64,000 nt of DNA from DTU019 sp050949825 (GTDB lineage: Bacteria > Bacillota > Syntrophomonadia > Syntrophomonadales > Syntrophomonadaceae): positions 1-64,000 of the forward strand of contig JBMNGL010000005.1 in the NCBI GenBank assembly GCA_050949825.1. Reading direction: 5' to 3'. The notes beneath the pieces were generated by a model. The model did not search any database, was not told the DNA's origin, and saw only the letters and a list, made by a program, of their open reading frames with translations. Made by a program: the position numbers and the translations under genes. Shown here piece after piece: positions 26,882 through 36,091 of the stretch; the first letter of the stretch is position 1; every line of letters starts with the position of its first letter.

Positions 26882-27967
26882 TCAGGCGAATTGGCGCAAG
26901 GCCTCGAGCAGGCGCAGGTTTTGCTCGCGGCGTTTTACCGCGATGCGGAAATAGTAGGGGGACAGGTTGGCGAAGTTTTGACAGTTCCTGATCAGAATGC
27001 CCTGCGGTCCCAGGCGCTGCTGCCATTCTGCAGCAGTCAGGCCGCTGGCTTGAGCATTGATGAGCAAAAAGTTGCTCGAACCCGGGAACACCTTTAGATA
27101 CGGCAAGGCCTGCAATTGCTCCAGGAGAAACTGTCTCTCTTGATTGACTATGGCGACGGTTTTTTCTATATAGTCCCGGTCTTCCAGAGAGGCCCGCCCC
27201 GCCGCCAGGGCCAGGGTATTAATGCGCCAGGTGGGGAGAAGGAACTCCATGCGGCTAATATGGTCGGCGGCGGCGGCCGCATAACCCAGGCGCAGACCGG
27301 GAATGGCAAAAAACTTGGTTAAGGAACCGACCACTATGAGGCAAGGGTTGTCCTGCACGTAATGGCGCAGAGAAAGAGAGGGATTCCCGGTGAAATCCAG
27401 GAAGGCCTCGTCAACCACCAATGTGGCCTTAATTTCCTGTGCACAGGCGGCGAGCTGCAGCAGCTCCCGGCTGTTAAAGCAGTTGCCCGTAGGGTTGTTG
27501 GGGTTGCCGATGAAAATAACATCGCCGGCCTGCATGGTGTCGATTATCTGTCTTAGGGGAAGTTCAAACTGTTGATCCGCGTCTAAAGGGATCCTCACCA
27601 GCTGCGGATCCTCCAGGCCTTCGCCGTACTCCGAAAAGCAAGGCGCTAAAAGCAGCAGGCGCCCTTTATAAAACATGCGTCCCAAAAGATAAATCAGTTC
27701 TGAGCCGCCATTGCCCAGCACCAGGTTTTGGCTGTCCACCCCCAGGTGGCGGGCCAGGCTGAATTTACACGAATCTCCGGTCGGCTCGGGATAATGAATG
27801 AGTTGGGCCAGGTTTTCTTCAATGGCCTGGCGGGCCTTAGGTGACGGCCCCAGGGGATTGATATTGGCGCTGAAATCCAGGATTTGATCAAGCGGCAAAC
27901 CCCAGCTTTGTGCCGCTGTCCAAACATTGCCGCCGTGAATCGGTTTGTGTGCTATCTGCTTTGTCAT
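26882..27967 (-). CDS. cobD: threonine-phosphate decarboxylase
   Basis: 361 residues, aminotransferase class I/II fold. HGGNVWTAAQSWG at the N-terminus, FSANINPLGPSPKA, GNGGSELIYLL, IGNPNNPTGN, VVDEAFLDF and the PLP lysine in VGSLTKFFAIPGLRLGY match CobD. It makes (R)-1-amino-2-propanol O-phosphate for the nucleotide loop of cobalamin. Last gene of the biosynthetic run, 34 bases after cbiB. Confidence 0.93.
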   Translation of the reverse strand: MTKQIAHKPIHGGNVWTAAQSWGLPLDQILDFSANINPLGPSPKARQAIEENLAQLIHYPEPTGDSCKFSLARHLGVDSQNLVLGNGGSELIYLLGRMFYKGRLLLLAPCFSEYGEGLEDPQLVRIPLDADQQFELPLRQIIDTMQAGDVIFIGNPNNPTGNCFNSRELLQLAACAQEIKATLVVDEAFLDFTGNPSLSLRHYVQDNPCLIVVGSLTKFFAIPGLRLGYAAAAADHISRMEFLLPTWRINTLALAAGRASLEDRDYIEKTVAIVNQERQFLLEQLQALPYLKVFPGSSNFLLINAQASGLTAAEWQQRLGPQGILIRNCQNFANLSPYYFRIAVKRREQNLRLLEALRQFA

Positions 27968-28001
27968 CCCAACCTCCGTCTTTTATTTAAATTAATCTCA
28001 C

Positions 28002-28949
28002 TCAACCCCACCAACAGGACAGCAATAGGCCCGCCAGGATGGCTTCCGCAGTAACCACCAGCATGATAAGGAGGCTCTGTTCTATATGGCCGCTTTCCAG
28101 GGGGCGCAGCGGCAGCCCCATCACCGCCCGCTGTGAAGCCACACCTTCATAATAATTGAGTCCCCCCAGTTGCACCCCCAGGGCACCGGCTACAGCCGCT
28201 TCCGGTATGCCGCTGTTGGGGCTGGGATGGCGCGGCGCGTCGCGTCTTATAGCCTGCACCACCCCGGACAGGCCCCCAAAGGTAAAAGGCGCCAGGGGCA
28301 GGTATAATAATCCGGTCAGGCGGGCCGGTATATAATTGGCCAGGTCGTCCAGGCGCGCCCCGGCCCAGCCCAGATCCTGATAGCGTTGATTCTTGTAACC
28401 GACCATGGAATCCAGGGTGTTAATCGCCTTGTAGGCCATGGCCAGCGGCGGGCCGCCCAAAAAGCCATAAAACAGGGGCGCAGTAATGCCATCAACGGTG
28501 TTTTCAGACACGGTTTCCACCACTCCGCGCACCAGCTCAGATTCATCCAGGTTGTCGGTGTCGCGGCCCACAATCATCCCCAGGGCCTTACGAGCCTCTT
28601 GCAAATGGCCTTGCCGCAGCGGCCGCAAAACCGCCCAGGCGTGCTGGTAGAGGCTGTTGACAGCCAGGGTCTGGCTCATGAGCACCACACTGACGCCGAT
28701 GCCGGCATACGGGTGCCAGAGGTTCGCCAGGGTAATGATGAGCCAGGTGATCAGATAGGTTCCCGCCACGATGAGCAGCACCATCAGGCTGCCCCCCAGC
28801 TTCAAAGCTCCGGGGCTGCAGGCCAGGCTGCGCACCGCCGCTTCGCCTTTGCGGATGAGCAGGCCGATCCCTATGACCGGATGGGGCAGCCAGCGCGGAT
28901 CCCCTACCAACAGGTCCAATATCAATGCCGCCAGAATGATCCATTCCAT
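28002..28949 (-). CDS. cbiB: adenosylcobinamide-phosphate synthase
   Basis: 315 residues from ATG 28949 (GGGGAG upstream). The N-terminus LILDLLVGDPRWLPHPV is diagnostic. Further motifs: GRDTDNLDESELVRGVVETVSENTVDGI and MVGYKNQRYQDLGW. An integral membrane enzyme that attaches the aminopropanol phosphate made by CobD to adenosylcobyric acid. Starts next to the cbiP stop codon. Confidence 0.95.
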   Translation of the reverse strand: MEWIILAALILDLLVGDPRWLPHPVIGIGLLIRKGEAAVRSLACSPGALKLGGSLMVLLIVAGTYLITWLIITLANLWHPYAGIGVSVVLMSQTLAVNSLYQHAWAVLRPLRQGHLQEARKALGMIVGRDTDNLDESELVRGVVETVSENTVDGITAPLFYGFLGGPPLAMAYKAINTLDSMVGYKNQRYQDLGWAGARLDDLANYIPARLTGLLYLPLAPFTFGGLSGVVQAIRRDAPRHPSPNSGIPEAAVAGALGVQLGGLNYYEGVASQRAVMGLPLRPLESGHIEQSLLIMLVVTAEAILAGLLLSCWWG

Positions 28950-28950
28950 T

Positions 28951-30486
28951 TCAATACGCTCCCCAACCCATAATGTTATAGAGTTTTTCCATATCCAGGG
29001 CAGCACGCACCAAATCAGCCAGTTGATCATATTTATGCTGCCGCCGGGATACCGGCAGGTCGGTGGCTTGCAAGGCCGGAAGCCCCTTTTTCCCCCGGAT
29101 TTCATTCATCATGGCCAGCATTACATTGGGGTTGTCGAAGATGCCATGCAAATAGGTGCCAAAGACCCGCCCGTCAGCACTGCAGGCCCCGTCTAAGACG
29201 CTGCTCTTTTCTCCGGAGCGGGTGTGGACATGGGTAAGGCTGCTGCCCCCCGCGGCAACGGTGCTCTGGCCCATATGGATCTCGTAGCCCCGCACGGTCT
29301 GCCCGTGCAGCTGCTGCCAGAATCCTGCGCTGCTCACAATTTCCGCCTGGACTTGATGGGTACTCTTGGCAGAAGCGAATAAAGTGGTCACTGGCAGCAG
29401 GCCCAGTCCAACCTGAGAGCCGCTTCCGGCTTCAGTACCGGCGGGATCCAAAAGCTCCTCACCCAGCATCTGAAAACCGCCGCAGATGCCGGCTATATAA
29501 GCGCCCTCCTGCTGCAAGCGCCTTATTTCCGCAACATAGCCCTGCTGCTGCAAATAGCGCATATCCAGGATTGAGTTCTTGCTGCCCGGTATGATGACTA
29601 CATCAGCAGGATCGAGGGCTTCCCCAGGTCGGATATAACGAACCCGGGTGTCGGGCAGGCCGATAAAGGCATTGATATCGGTAAAATTAGAGATGCGGGG
29701 CAATTGCAGGACTGCCACCTGCAGCGCGGCATCTTCCGGCCCCCAACCATTCTTTTCAGCCAGACAGACCGAGTCTTCTTCATCGATCCCATGATCATGA
29801 ACATAGGGCACCACGCCCAATACCGGGATGCCGGTGCGCTCGGTCAAAAAGTCCAGGCCGGATTGCAGCAGGCTGATATCCCCGCGAAATTTATTAATAA
29901 TAAAGCCTTTAACCCGCTCCCTTTCATGGGGCTCCAAAAGTTCCAGGGTGCCGATTAAGGAGGCAAACACCCCGCCGCGGTCGATGTCAGCCACCAATAA
30001 AACCGGCGCATCGGCCAGTTCGGCGGTTTTCATATTAACGATGTCGCGGTCTTTGAGGTTTATTTCGGCCGGACTGCCGGCGCCTTCAATCACCAGCACC
30101 TCATACTGATTCTGCAGCTGCTGCAGGCAATCCTTTACCAGTGACACCGCCCCGGGCAGGAAATCCCGGCGATAATCCCGGGCCGACATATCGGCATAGG
30201 GCGCCCCCAGGACGATGATCTGAGCCTGGTTATCCTGTTTCGGTTTCATAAGGATGGGATTCATGAGCACAGTTGGGGCCACCCCGGCCGCCTCGGCCTG
30301 GGCTCCCTGGGCGCGGCCGATTTCACCCCCTTCAGGGGTCACGGCAGAATTTAAGGCCATATTCTGGGCTTTAAATGGGGCGGTTTTATAACCGTCTTGA
30401 AGAAATATCCGGCATAAAGCGGTGCATAACAGGCTTTTGCCTACATTTGAGGAGGTGCCCTGCACCATCACAGCCCGGTGTTGCAT
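28951..30486 (-). CDS. cbiP: cobyric acid synthase (glutamine-hydrolysing)
   Basis: 511 residues. N-terminal synthetase domain: VQGTSSNVGKSLLCTALCR P-loop and KAQNMALNSAVTPEGGEIGRAQ. C-terminal class I glutamine amidotransferase domain: AGICGGFQMLG with the nucleophile cysteine, and TYLHGIFDN with the catalytic histidine. It amidates four carboxyls of adenosylcobyrinic acid a,c-diamide. Abuts cobU. Confidence 0.96.
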   Translation of the reverse strand: MQHRAVMVQGTSSNVGKSLLCTALCRIFLQDGYKTAPFKAQNMALNSAVTPEGGEIGRAQGAQAEAAGVAPTVLMNPILMKPKQDNQAQIIVLGAPYADMSARDYRRDFLPGAVSLVKDCLQQLQNQYEVLVIEGAGSPAEINLKDRDIVNMKTAELADAPVLLVADIDRGGVFASLIGTLELLEPHERERVKGFIINKFRGDISLLQSGLDFLTERTGIPVLGVVPYVHDHGIDEEDSVCLAEKNGWGPEDAALQVAVLQLPRISNFTDINAFIGLPDTRVRYIRPGEALDPADVVIIPGSKNSILDMRYLQQQGYVAEIRRLQQEGAYIAGICGGFQMLGEELLDPAGTEAGSGSQVGLGLLPVTTLFASAKSTHQVQAEIVSSAGFWQQLHGQTVRGYEIHMGQSTVAAGGSSLTHVHTRSGEKSSVLDGACSADGRVFGTYLHGIFDNPNVMLAMMNEIRGKKGLPALQATDLPVSRRQHKYDQLADLVRAALDMEKLYNIMGWGAY

Positions 30487-31058
30487 CAGCGGGTTCCCCC
30501 CTCTCCCTTGATGCGACTGGCAATCCCGGCAGTGACAAAATAGACCTGCTCCGCCTGGGCGGCCAGCAACTGATTGATTTTTCCGTTTAGATCCCTGAAT
30601 ATACGGCTCTCAGGGTATTCCGGCACAATTCCCATACCCACTTCATCGGCCACCATGATGATAGCCCCGGATAAATAAGGCCAGGTTTTGATGAAGGCCT
30701 GCACCTCTTGCAGACAGGCCTGTTCCCGCTGTGCTGACCAGGGTTGCTGCCCATCCTCACCATAGATGAGGTTGGTGGTCCAGGTGCCGATGCCGTCCAC
30801 CAGCACAATGCTGGGCTGGTGCTTCCAATCCTGCAAGGTTTTCGCCAGGCGGCGCGGCTCCTCCACAGTATGCCAGTGCCCGGGGCGGCGTTCTTGATGG
30901 CGCTCAACCCGGGCGGCGAATTCCTCATCACAGACAACCCCGGTAGCCAGGTAGAATACATCGCAGTTATAAAATGATTCCATTTCCCGGGCCAGTTGCT
31001 CGGCAAATTGGCTCTTGCCGCTGCTGCTCCCCCCCAGGACCATGATGGTTTCCAGCAT
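30486..31058 (-). CDS. cobU: adenosylcobinamide kinase / guanylyltransferase
   Basis: 190 residues. P-loop LGGSSSGKSQFAEQL, the RVERHQERRPGHWHTVEEP motif with the guanylylated histidine region, and VADEVGMGIVPEYPESRIFRD. It phosphorylates adenosylcobinamide and transfers GMP to it. It lies between cbiC (3-bp gap) and cbiP (1-bp overlap). Confidence 0.95.
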   Translation of the reverse strand: MLETIMVLGGSSSGKSQFAEQLAREMESFYNCDVFYLATGVVCDEEFAARVERHQERRPGHWHTVEEPRRLAKTLQDWKHQPSIVLVDGIGTWTTNLIYGEDGQQPWSAQREQACLQEVQAFIKTWPYLSGAIIMVADEVGMGIVPEYPESRIFRDLNGKINQLLAAQAEQVYFVTAGIASRIKGEGGTR

Positions 31059-31061
31059 GTC

Positions 31062-31688
31062 TCACACCCCCTCACTGTAGAGCAGGGCATTAATAATGCT
31101 GACCGCAATGGGGCTACCCCCCCGGGTTCCCAGCAGGCTGATATAGGGCACCTGGCTCTGGCCGACCAGCATCTCCTTGGACTCGGCCGCACCTACAAAG
31201 CCGACCGGGGTGCCTACCACCAGGGCAGGCAAACACACCCCCCGGTCGATCAGATCGAGCAGTTCGAACAGGGCGGTGGGGGCGTTGCCGATGGCCACAA
31301 TAGAGCCATGGAGACGGGGTGCGAAGAGGCGCATAGCGGCGGCAGCCCGGGTGATCCCCCACTGTTGGGATTTTTCAATAACAACGGGCTCTTTGATGGA
31401 ACAGAATACCTCTCCGCCATAACTGCCCAGCCGGGCAGCATTGATGCCCGACTTGAGCATATTGACATCGGTGAATACACCCGCCCCGGCCCGCAATGCG
31501 GAAAGTCCGTCAACAATAGCCCGGGGATGAAAGCGCAGGTCTTTTACAATGTCCGGGTCGCCGGTGGTATGAATCACCCTTTTGACCACCTGTTTTTCCA
31601 CGGGCGCAAAACTATAGCCGATCAGGTAGGATTCTATGATCTCCATACTGCGCTGTTCAATTTCATGCGGATTCCAGATAATATTCAT
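31062..31688 (-). CDS. cbiC: cobalt-precorrin-8 methylmutase
   Basis: 208 residues. The catalytic-histidine segment is VKRVIHTTGDPDI, followed by DVNMLKSGI and, near the C-terminus, GTPVGFVGAAESKEML and TRGGSPIAVSIINALL. It moves a methyl from C11 to C12 to give cobyrinic acid. ATGA overlap with cbiX. Confidence 0.95.
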   Translation of the reverse strand: MNIIWNPHEIEQRSMEIIESYLIGYSFAPVEKQVVKRVIHTTGDPDIVKDLRFHPRAIVDGLSALRAGAGVFTDVNMLKSGINAARLGSYGGEVFCSIKEPVVIEKSQQWGITRAAAAMRLFAPRLHGSIVAIGNAPTALFELLDLIDRGVCLPALVVGTPVGFVGAAESKEMLVGQSQVPYISLLGTRGGSPIAVSIINALLYSEGV

Positions 31689-32074
31689 GACTCTGTCCTT
31701 TCCCCTGCCAAAACGGCCTCACGTACCCGCTCCTGCACAATCTGCACCAGGGCGGGGTGGGCTGCGAAATGGCGGGCCATAACAAATTCCATATCCGGGT
31801 ATTGCGTTTTGATAACCTCGAGCTCAGCGGGGATATCCTGGGTGACGTGGTTGCCGGTGATCAAGAACAGGGGCATCACTATAACCTGTTTTACCCCCTG
31901 TGCTGCCAGTTTGGCCACTGCCTCAGGCAGGCTCGGGCTGCCAAACTGCATAAAGGCCACCTCATAGCGCCCGCCGCGATCTGCCTCCTGAACCAGGCGA
32001 GACAGGGCCCCAATTTCCTCATTAGCCTCCTCACGCCGGCTGCCGTGAGCGATTAATACCACACCTGCTTTCAT
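31685..32074 (-). CDS. cbiX: short sirohydrochlorin cobaltochelatase
   Basis: 129 residues from ATG 32074 (AAAGGG upstream). One chelatase domain: VLIAHGSRREEAN with the metal-binding histidine, FMQFGSPSLPEAV and FLITGNHVTQDIP with the second histidine. It inserts Co2+ into sirohydrochlorin, the committed step of the cobalt-early route. The single-domain form (CbiX-S, about 130 residues) must dimerise, unlike the common double-length bacterial enzymes. Confidence 0.92.
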   Translation of the reverse strand: MKAGVVLIAHGSRREEANEEIGALSRLVQEADRGGRYEVAFMQFGSPSLPEAVAKLAAQGVKQVIVMPLFLITGNHVTQDIPAELEVIKTQYPDMEFVMARHFAAHPALVQIVQERVREAVLAGERTES

Positions 32075-32844
32075 GATGAGCACCCTTTCACTTGTTTAAT
32101 GTAGCTCAGCAGCGCTGCCACGCTGTTAAACACCATGGGGTAGTCCAGACGGGGCCGGGTCCATACCACCATGGGGATGGACAATTCCCGCGCCGCCTGA
32201 TGTTTTTCGGCAAAGCCGCCCTCTATGCCGCTTTCCTTGCTCAAAACCACATCGATACGATACTTTTTAAAAAGAGCCCGGTTCATTTCCACAGAAAATG
32301 GACCTTTCATGGCAATAATATGTTCAGGAGGCAACCCCAGCTCCTCGCAGCTCTGCATCACCTCGCTGGAGGGCAAAAAGCGGGCAATTAACTCCGCCCG
32401 GCTCGCAGTGCTCAATTCCAGCAGATGGGGCAGATTCTTGCTGCCAATGGTGGACATCATCCTGCAACCAGGATACAGGAAGCGGGGCAATTGTTCCAGA
32501 CTGTCAATGCACCGGAGCAGATCATCCTGGGGCAGTATGCTGGCAGGCCTTTCCAAACGCAGATAGGCGATGCCCAGCATCTGGGCCGCCTCCATGGCAT
32601 AACAGCTGACTGTAGCCGCATAAGGATGAGTGGCGTCCACGATCATCTCAAAGCCGCCTTCCCGAAGTAGTGACAACAGGGCGGGCAGCTCCAGTCCCCC
32701 CTGACGCACCCGCTTTACCCCGCTCTGCAGCAACAAGTCCCGCCCATACGGGCTGGTCACCGAGGCCAGGAGCGGACAGCCGCTCTCCTGCAGGGCCAGG
32801 GCTGCCTGGCGGCCATCAATAGTCCCTGCCAGAACCAGGATCAT
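32071..32844 (-). CDS. cbiJ: cobalt-precorrin-6A reductase
   Basis: 257 residues. MILVLAGTIDGRQAALAL start, IVDATHPYAATVS, YLRLERP and VVLSKESGIEGG-like segments are typical of CbiJ/CobK. It reduces the macrocycle with a nicotinamide cofactor. Overlaps cbiH at its start and the cbiX start at its end. Confidence 0.94.
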   Translation of the reverse strand: MILVLAGTIDGRQAALALQESGCPLLASVTSPYGRDLLLQSGVKRVRQGGLELPALLSLLREGGFEMIVDATHPYAATVSCYAMEAAQMLGIAYLRLERPASILPQDDLLRCIDSLEQLPRFLYPGCRMMSTIGSKNLPHLLELSTASRAELIARFLPSSEVMQSCEELGLPPEHIIAMKGPFSVEMNRALFKKYRIDVVLSKESGIEGGFAEKHQAARELSIPMVVWTRPRLDYPMVFNSVAALLSYIKQVKGCSS

Positions 32845-33548
32845 AACGAATACCCCCGGGGAGTCACCATATAACCATGCTCTATACGGGTCTGCGAATT
32901 GCCGATCACCACAGTGGAAAACATATCAATTTCCTCACCCAGCATAGCCTCCAGGGTGGTTACAACCTTTTCTTCCCCTGGGCGCCGGGCGTTGCGCACA
33001 ATGCCCACCGGGGTTTGCGGTTGGCGATGGGCTTTAATAATATCTCGCGCCCGGGCAATCTGGGTTACGCGGCCTTTGCTTTTGGGGTTGTATAAAACGA
33101 TTATAAAATCGGCCTGAGCCGCCATTTCCAGGCGCCGGGCAATCGTCTCCCACGGGGTCAAGAGGTCGCTGAGGCTGATTACCGCAAAATCATGCATCAA
33201 GGGAGCCCCCAGGACCGCTGCTGCCGCTGTGGCTGCCGTCACTCCCGGAACCACCTCCACCGGGACGGTGTCCGCCGCCAGTTCCAGGATAATGCCCGCC
33301 ATGCCATAAACACCGGGGTCGCCGCTGCTGACTACCGCCACCACGGCACCCTCTTGCGCCAATGTCACCGCTTCACGGGCGCGGTCGATCTCCTTGCGCA
33401 TTCCCGAACTCCGCACCTCTTTATCCACCAGCAGAGCTTTGATGAAATGCAAATAGGTTTTATAACCGATAATAACCTGGGCTTCCCGGAGTGCTGCTTC
33501 GGCACGCGGGGTCAGGAATTCTGCTCCGCCTGGTCCCAATCCCACCAC
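32841..33548 (-). CDS. cbiH: cobalt-precorrin-3 C17-methyltransferase
   Basis: About 235 residues. SAM-dependent tetrapyrrole methylase with VVGLGPGGAEFLTPRAEAAL, VVSSGDPGVYGMAG, EVVPGVTAATAAAAVLGAPL and YNPKSKGR. The open frame reaches 33683, deep inside cbiG, without an ATG near the domain start; GTG 33548 is a likely start, though its ribosome site is weak. It carries out methylation with ring contraction. Confidence 0.92.
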   Translation of the reverse strand: MVGLGPGGAEFLTPRAEAALREAQVIIGYKTYLHFIKALLVDKEVRSSGMRKEIDRAREAVTLAQEGAVVAVVSSGDPGVYGMAGIILELAADTVPVEVVPGVTAATAAAAVLGAPLMHDFAVISLSDLLTPWETIARRLEMAAQADFIIVLYNPKSKGRVTQIARARDIIKAHRQPQTPVGIVRNARRPGEEKVVTTLEAMLGEEIDMFSTVVIGNSQTRIEHGYMVTPRGYSL

Positions 33549-34663
33549 CAGGATTTTTCCATGGCCACGCTGATGGTGACCGGGCCGATTTTCTGTTTCC
33601 CTACAATGGTTATTCCCTGTTTGGCTGCCAGCCGGGCTGCCGGTTCGCATACACCACCAACTCCTATACTTTGCTTTACCCAATCCGACGACGCAAAGGT
33701 TCCGTCCAATGCTGCAATATCCTCTTTTTTAAAGGTTAAGAAGGGCAGCTTAAGCTCAGCAGCCAGTTGCTGTATGGCCGGCTCCTCCCTTTTGATGTCA
33801 ATGCTGGCCAGGTTGACCAAACACCTGACATTTATTCTGAATTCCTGCAGCACATGCTGCACAGCCTGGTACAGCTGTTGATAATCCACCCCCTGGCGGC
33901 ATCCAATCCCCAGAGACAGATTGCGGGGACTCAAAAAGAGGATTTCGTCTCCGCAATCTGCAGGGGGCTCTTGGCAAGAAACAACCACTGCCGGACCCTG
34001 AAATAATTGCCTTGACCGGTGCTCCATAAGCAGTGGTTCTTCGTACGGCCATGCACAGGCAAGCAAACCCTGCTGGTATTCTGGCTGCAACAGCCAGGGG
34101 CTGTAGAGATGAACCACTTCTCCTTCCGCCAAACAGCGGTTGATAATTCTTAAATTTCGTGCCGGCGTAATGATGGCATCCATCTGCTGGGCCAGCATAT
34201 CGACGGCCAGATGCCCGTTTACATCAGTAGCAGTGGTAATCACCGCCTGTCCCCCCAGACATTTCGCTACCTTTACGCTGAGGAGATTGGCGCCGCCCAG
34301 GTGCCCGGATAAGAGGCTGATCGCATAACGGCCTTTTTCATCTACCACCACTACCGCCGGATCGGTGTATTTTGATGTCATCAGACCATTCAGGCTGCGC
34401 ACCACAATGCCGCTGGCCATGATGCATATTAAGGCCTGATGGTACTGAAATGCGGCCGCAAAGGCCTGCTTAAACCCATCAAAAAAGGTGACATTAAGAC
34501 CTGCTCCGGCCTCACCCTGCAGACGGGAGGGCAGATACAAATGGCTCTGCGGCAAGCACAACGCCAGCTGGCACGCCAGGCGGGCGCCGCCCCGGGTCAG
34601 GCAGAGGATGGCTATTGATGAAGCCTGCCGATCAACGATATTCATGGCTGAAATCCCGGTCAT
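33512..34663 (-). CDS. cbiG: cobalt-precorrin-5A hydrolase
   Basis: 383 residues. SIAILCLTRGGARLA at the N-terminus, ALICIMASGIVVRSL, VVVDEKGRYAISLLSGHLGGANLL in the middle and a CbiG C-terminal domain (LGIGCRQGVDYQQLYQAV). It opens the delta-lactone, releasing acetaldehyde. ATG 34645 is an alternative start with a smaller overlap on cbiF. Confidence 0.94.
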   Translation of the reverse strand: MTGISAMNIVDRQASSIAILCLTRGGARLACQLALCLPQSHLYLPSRLQGEAGAGLNVTFFDGFKQAFAAAFQYHQALICIMASGIVVRSLNGLMTSKYTDPAVVVVDEKGRYAISLLSGHLGGANLLSVKVAKCLGGQAVITTATDVNGHLAVDMLAQQMDAIITPARNLRIINRCLAEGEVVHLYSPWLLQPEYQQGLLACAWPYEEPLLMEHRSRQLFQGPAVVVSCQEPPADCGDEILFLSPRNLSLGIGCRQGVDYQQLYQAVQHVLQEFRINVRCLVNLASIDIKREEPAIQQLAAELKLPFLTFKKEDIAALDGTFASSDWVKQSIGVGGVCEPAARLAAKQGITIVGKQKIGPVTISVAMEKSWWWDWDQAEQNS

Positions 34664-35369
34664 ACAGCCTGGACTGCCCGCTCTGGCGCAAGAATTCCCC
34701 CACCAGGATTAAAGCGGTTTTCTTAATACCCGCCTGCTTGGTTAAACGGGGCATCTCCGGCAGGGTGCCAGCCAGGATGCGCTCCTCGGGCCAGGAGGCC
34801 TTTTCCACAATGGCTGCCGGTGTGTCAGCAGGATAGCTTTCCAGCAATTCGCTCACTACCTGTTCAATTAAGCCCACCGAGAGGAAGATGGCCATGGAGG
34901 CCCGGTGCTGCGCCAAAAGCCTCATCCGCTCCCGCTCCGGAACCGGGGTGCGTCCCTGGAAACGGGTGATAATAACCGTCTGGGTGCCGTCAGGGATGGT
35001 GTATTCCTTCTTCAGGCTGGCGGCGGCAGCCAAAAAGGAACTGACTCCGGGAACCACATCATAGGGAATGCCGGCTTTTTTCAATAATTCCATTTGCTCG
35101 CCGATGGCGCCGTACAGGCTGGGGTCGCCGGTATGAAGGCGCACCACCTGCTCTCCGTTATGATAGGCCGCCGCCATCAGGCTGACGATTTCCTCCAGGT
35201 GAAGAGGAGCACTGTTCACCAGCCGGGCGCCGGTACGGGCATATTGCAGCAAGGCTTCGTTGACCAGCGAACCGGCATAAACCACCAGATCAGCTTTTTG
35301 CAGTAATTTATATCCTTTTAATGTAATCAAGTCCGGATCGCCGGATCCTGCCCCCACAAACCATATCAC
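34632..35369 (-). CDS. cbiF: cobalt-precorrin-4 C11-methyltransferase
   Basis: 245 residues. IWFVGAGSGDPDLITLKG, VVYAGSLVNEALL, RLHTGDPSLYGAI and the PYDVVPGVSSFLAAAA motif place it in the CbiF/CobM group of SAM tetrapyrrole methylases. ATGA overlap with cbiL. Confidence 0.95.
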   Translation of the reverse strand: MIWFVGAGSGDPDLITLKGYKLLQKADLVVYAGSLVNEALLQYARTGARLVNSAPLHLEEIVSLMAAAYHNGEQVVRLHTGDPSLYGAIGEQMELLKKAGIPYDVVPGVSSFLAAAASLKKEYTIPDGTQTVIITRFQGRTPVPERERMRLLAQHRASMAIFLSVGLIEQVVSELLESYPADTPAAIVEKASWPEERILAGTLPEMPRLTKQAGIKKTALILVGEFLRQSGQSRLYDRDFSHEYR

Positions 35370-36091
35370 CGGCTTGCACCTCCCGCTTTATTCTTAATAA
35401 TCACTGTAGAAAGATAGTCCAGATCCTGGCCTTTGATGCTGAACACATCGTCGCTGAAGACAGCATCAGCAAAGCCGCAGCGGCTGACCAGACGAGCCTG
35501 CTTGTCTGCCCCGCGTTCCTTGAGCACGGCACAGATCTTGTCTATTTGCCGTCCCGCCTTCATTAACACAATATTATCGAACTGGTCGACCAGCTGGGCC
35601 AGGTTTTCCTGCTCCAGCAAGGCGGGAGTAATCAACAGATTTTCGTCACCTTCAGCCAGGGCTTGCTGCAGAGCGGCAGATATGGCGTTGACCGCACTGA
35701 TGCCGGGTATGATTTCCACCGGCACTTCCGGGGCCTGGTTTTTAATATGCTTGAGCAGATAAGTAAAGGTGCTGTACAGGGTGGGGTCGCCCAGGGTGAT
35801 AAAAGCCCCGTCCCGGCCAGTGCGGAGGTGTTTGAGAACCTCCGCGGCGCCTTGCCGCCAGTGCTGGTTGAGCAATGCTTCATCCTGAATCATGGGCAGC
35901 AAGACGTCAATGCACTGCCATTGTTTATCGAGGGCCGCAGAGACAATAGCATAGGCCACACTGCGCCTTTCCATTGTGGATTTGGGCACAAACAAGACTT
36001 CAATCTGTTCCAGGATGCGCCTGGCTTTTACCGTCAGCAAATCCGGATCCCCGGGTCCAACCCCGATGCCGTATAATTTGCCCCAATTCAT
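35366..36091 (-). CDS. cbiL: cobalt-precorrin-2 C20-methyltransferase
   Basis: 241 residues from ATG 36091, behind a GAAGGGAG site. KLYGIGVGPGDPDLLTVKA, LFVPKS, ITLGDPTLYSTFTYLLKHI and EIIPGISAVNAISAAL are CbiL/CobI hallmarks. First methylation after cobalt insertion. Overlaps the cbiT stop by 4 bases. Confidence 0.95.
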   Translation of the reverse strand: MNWGKLYGIGVGPGDPDLLTVKARRILEQIEVLFVPKSTMERRSVAYAIVSAALDKQWQCIDVLLPMIQDEALLNQHWRQGAAEVLKHLRTGRDGAFITLGDPTLYSTFTYLLKHIKNQAPEVPVEIIPGISAVNAISAALQQALAEGDENLLITPALLEQENLAQLVDQFDNIVLMKAGRQIDKICAVLKERGADKQARLVSRCGFADAVFSDDVFSIKGQDLDYLSTVIIKNKAGGASR

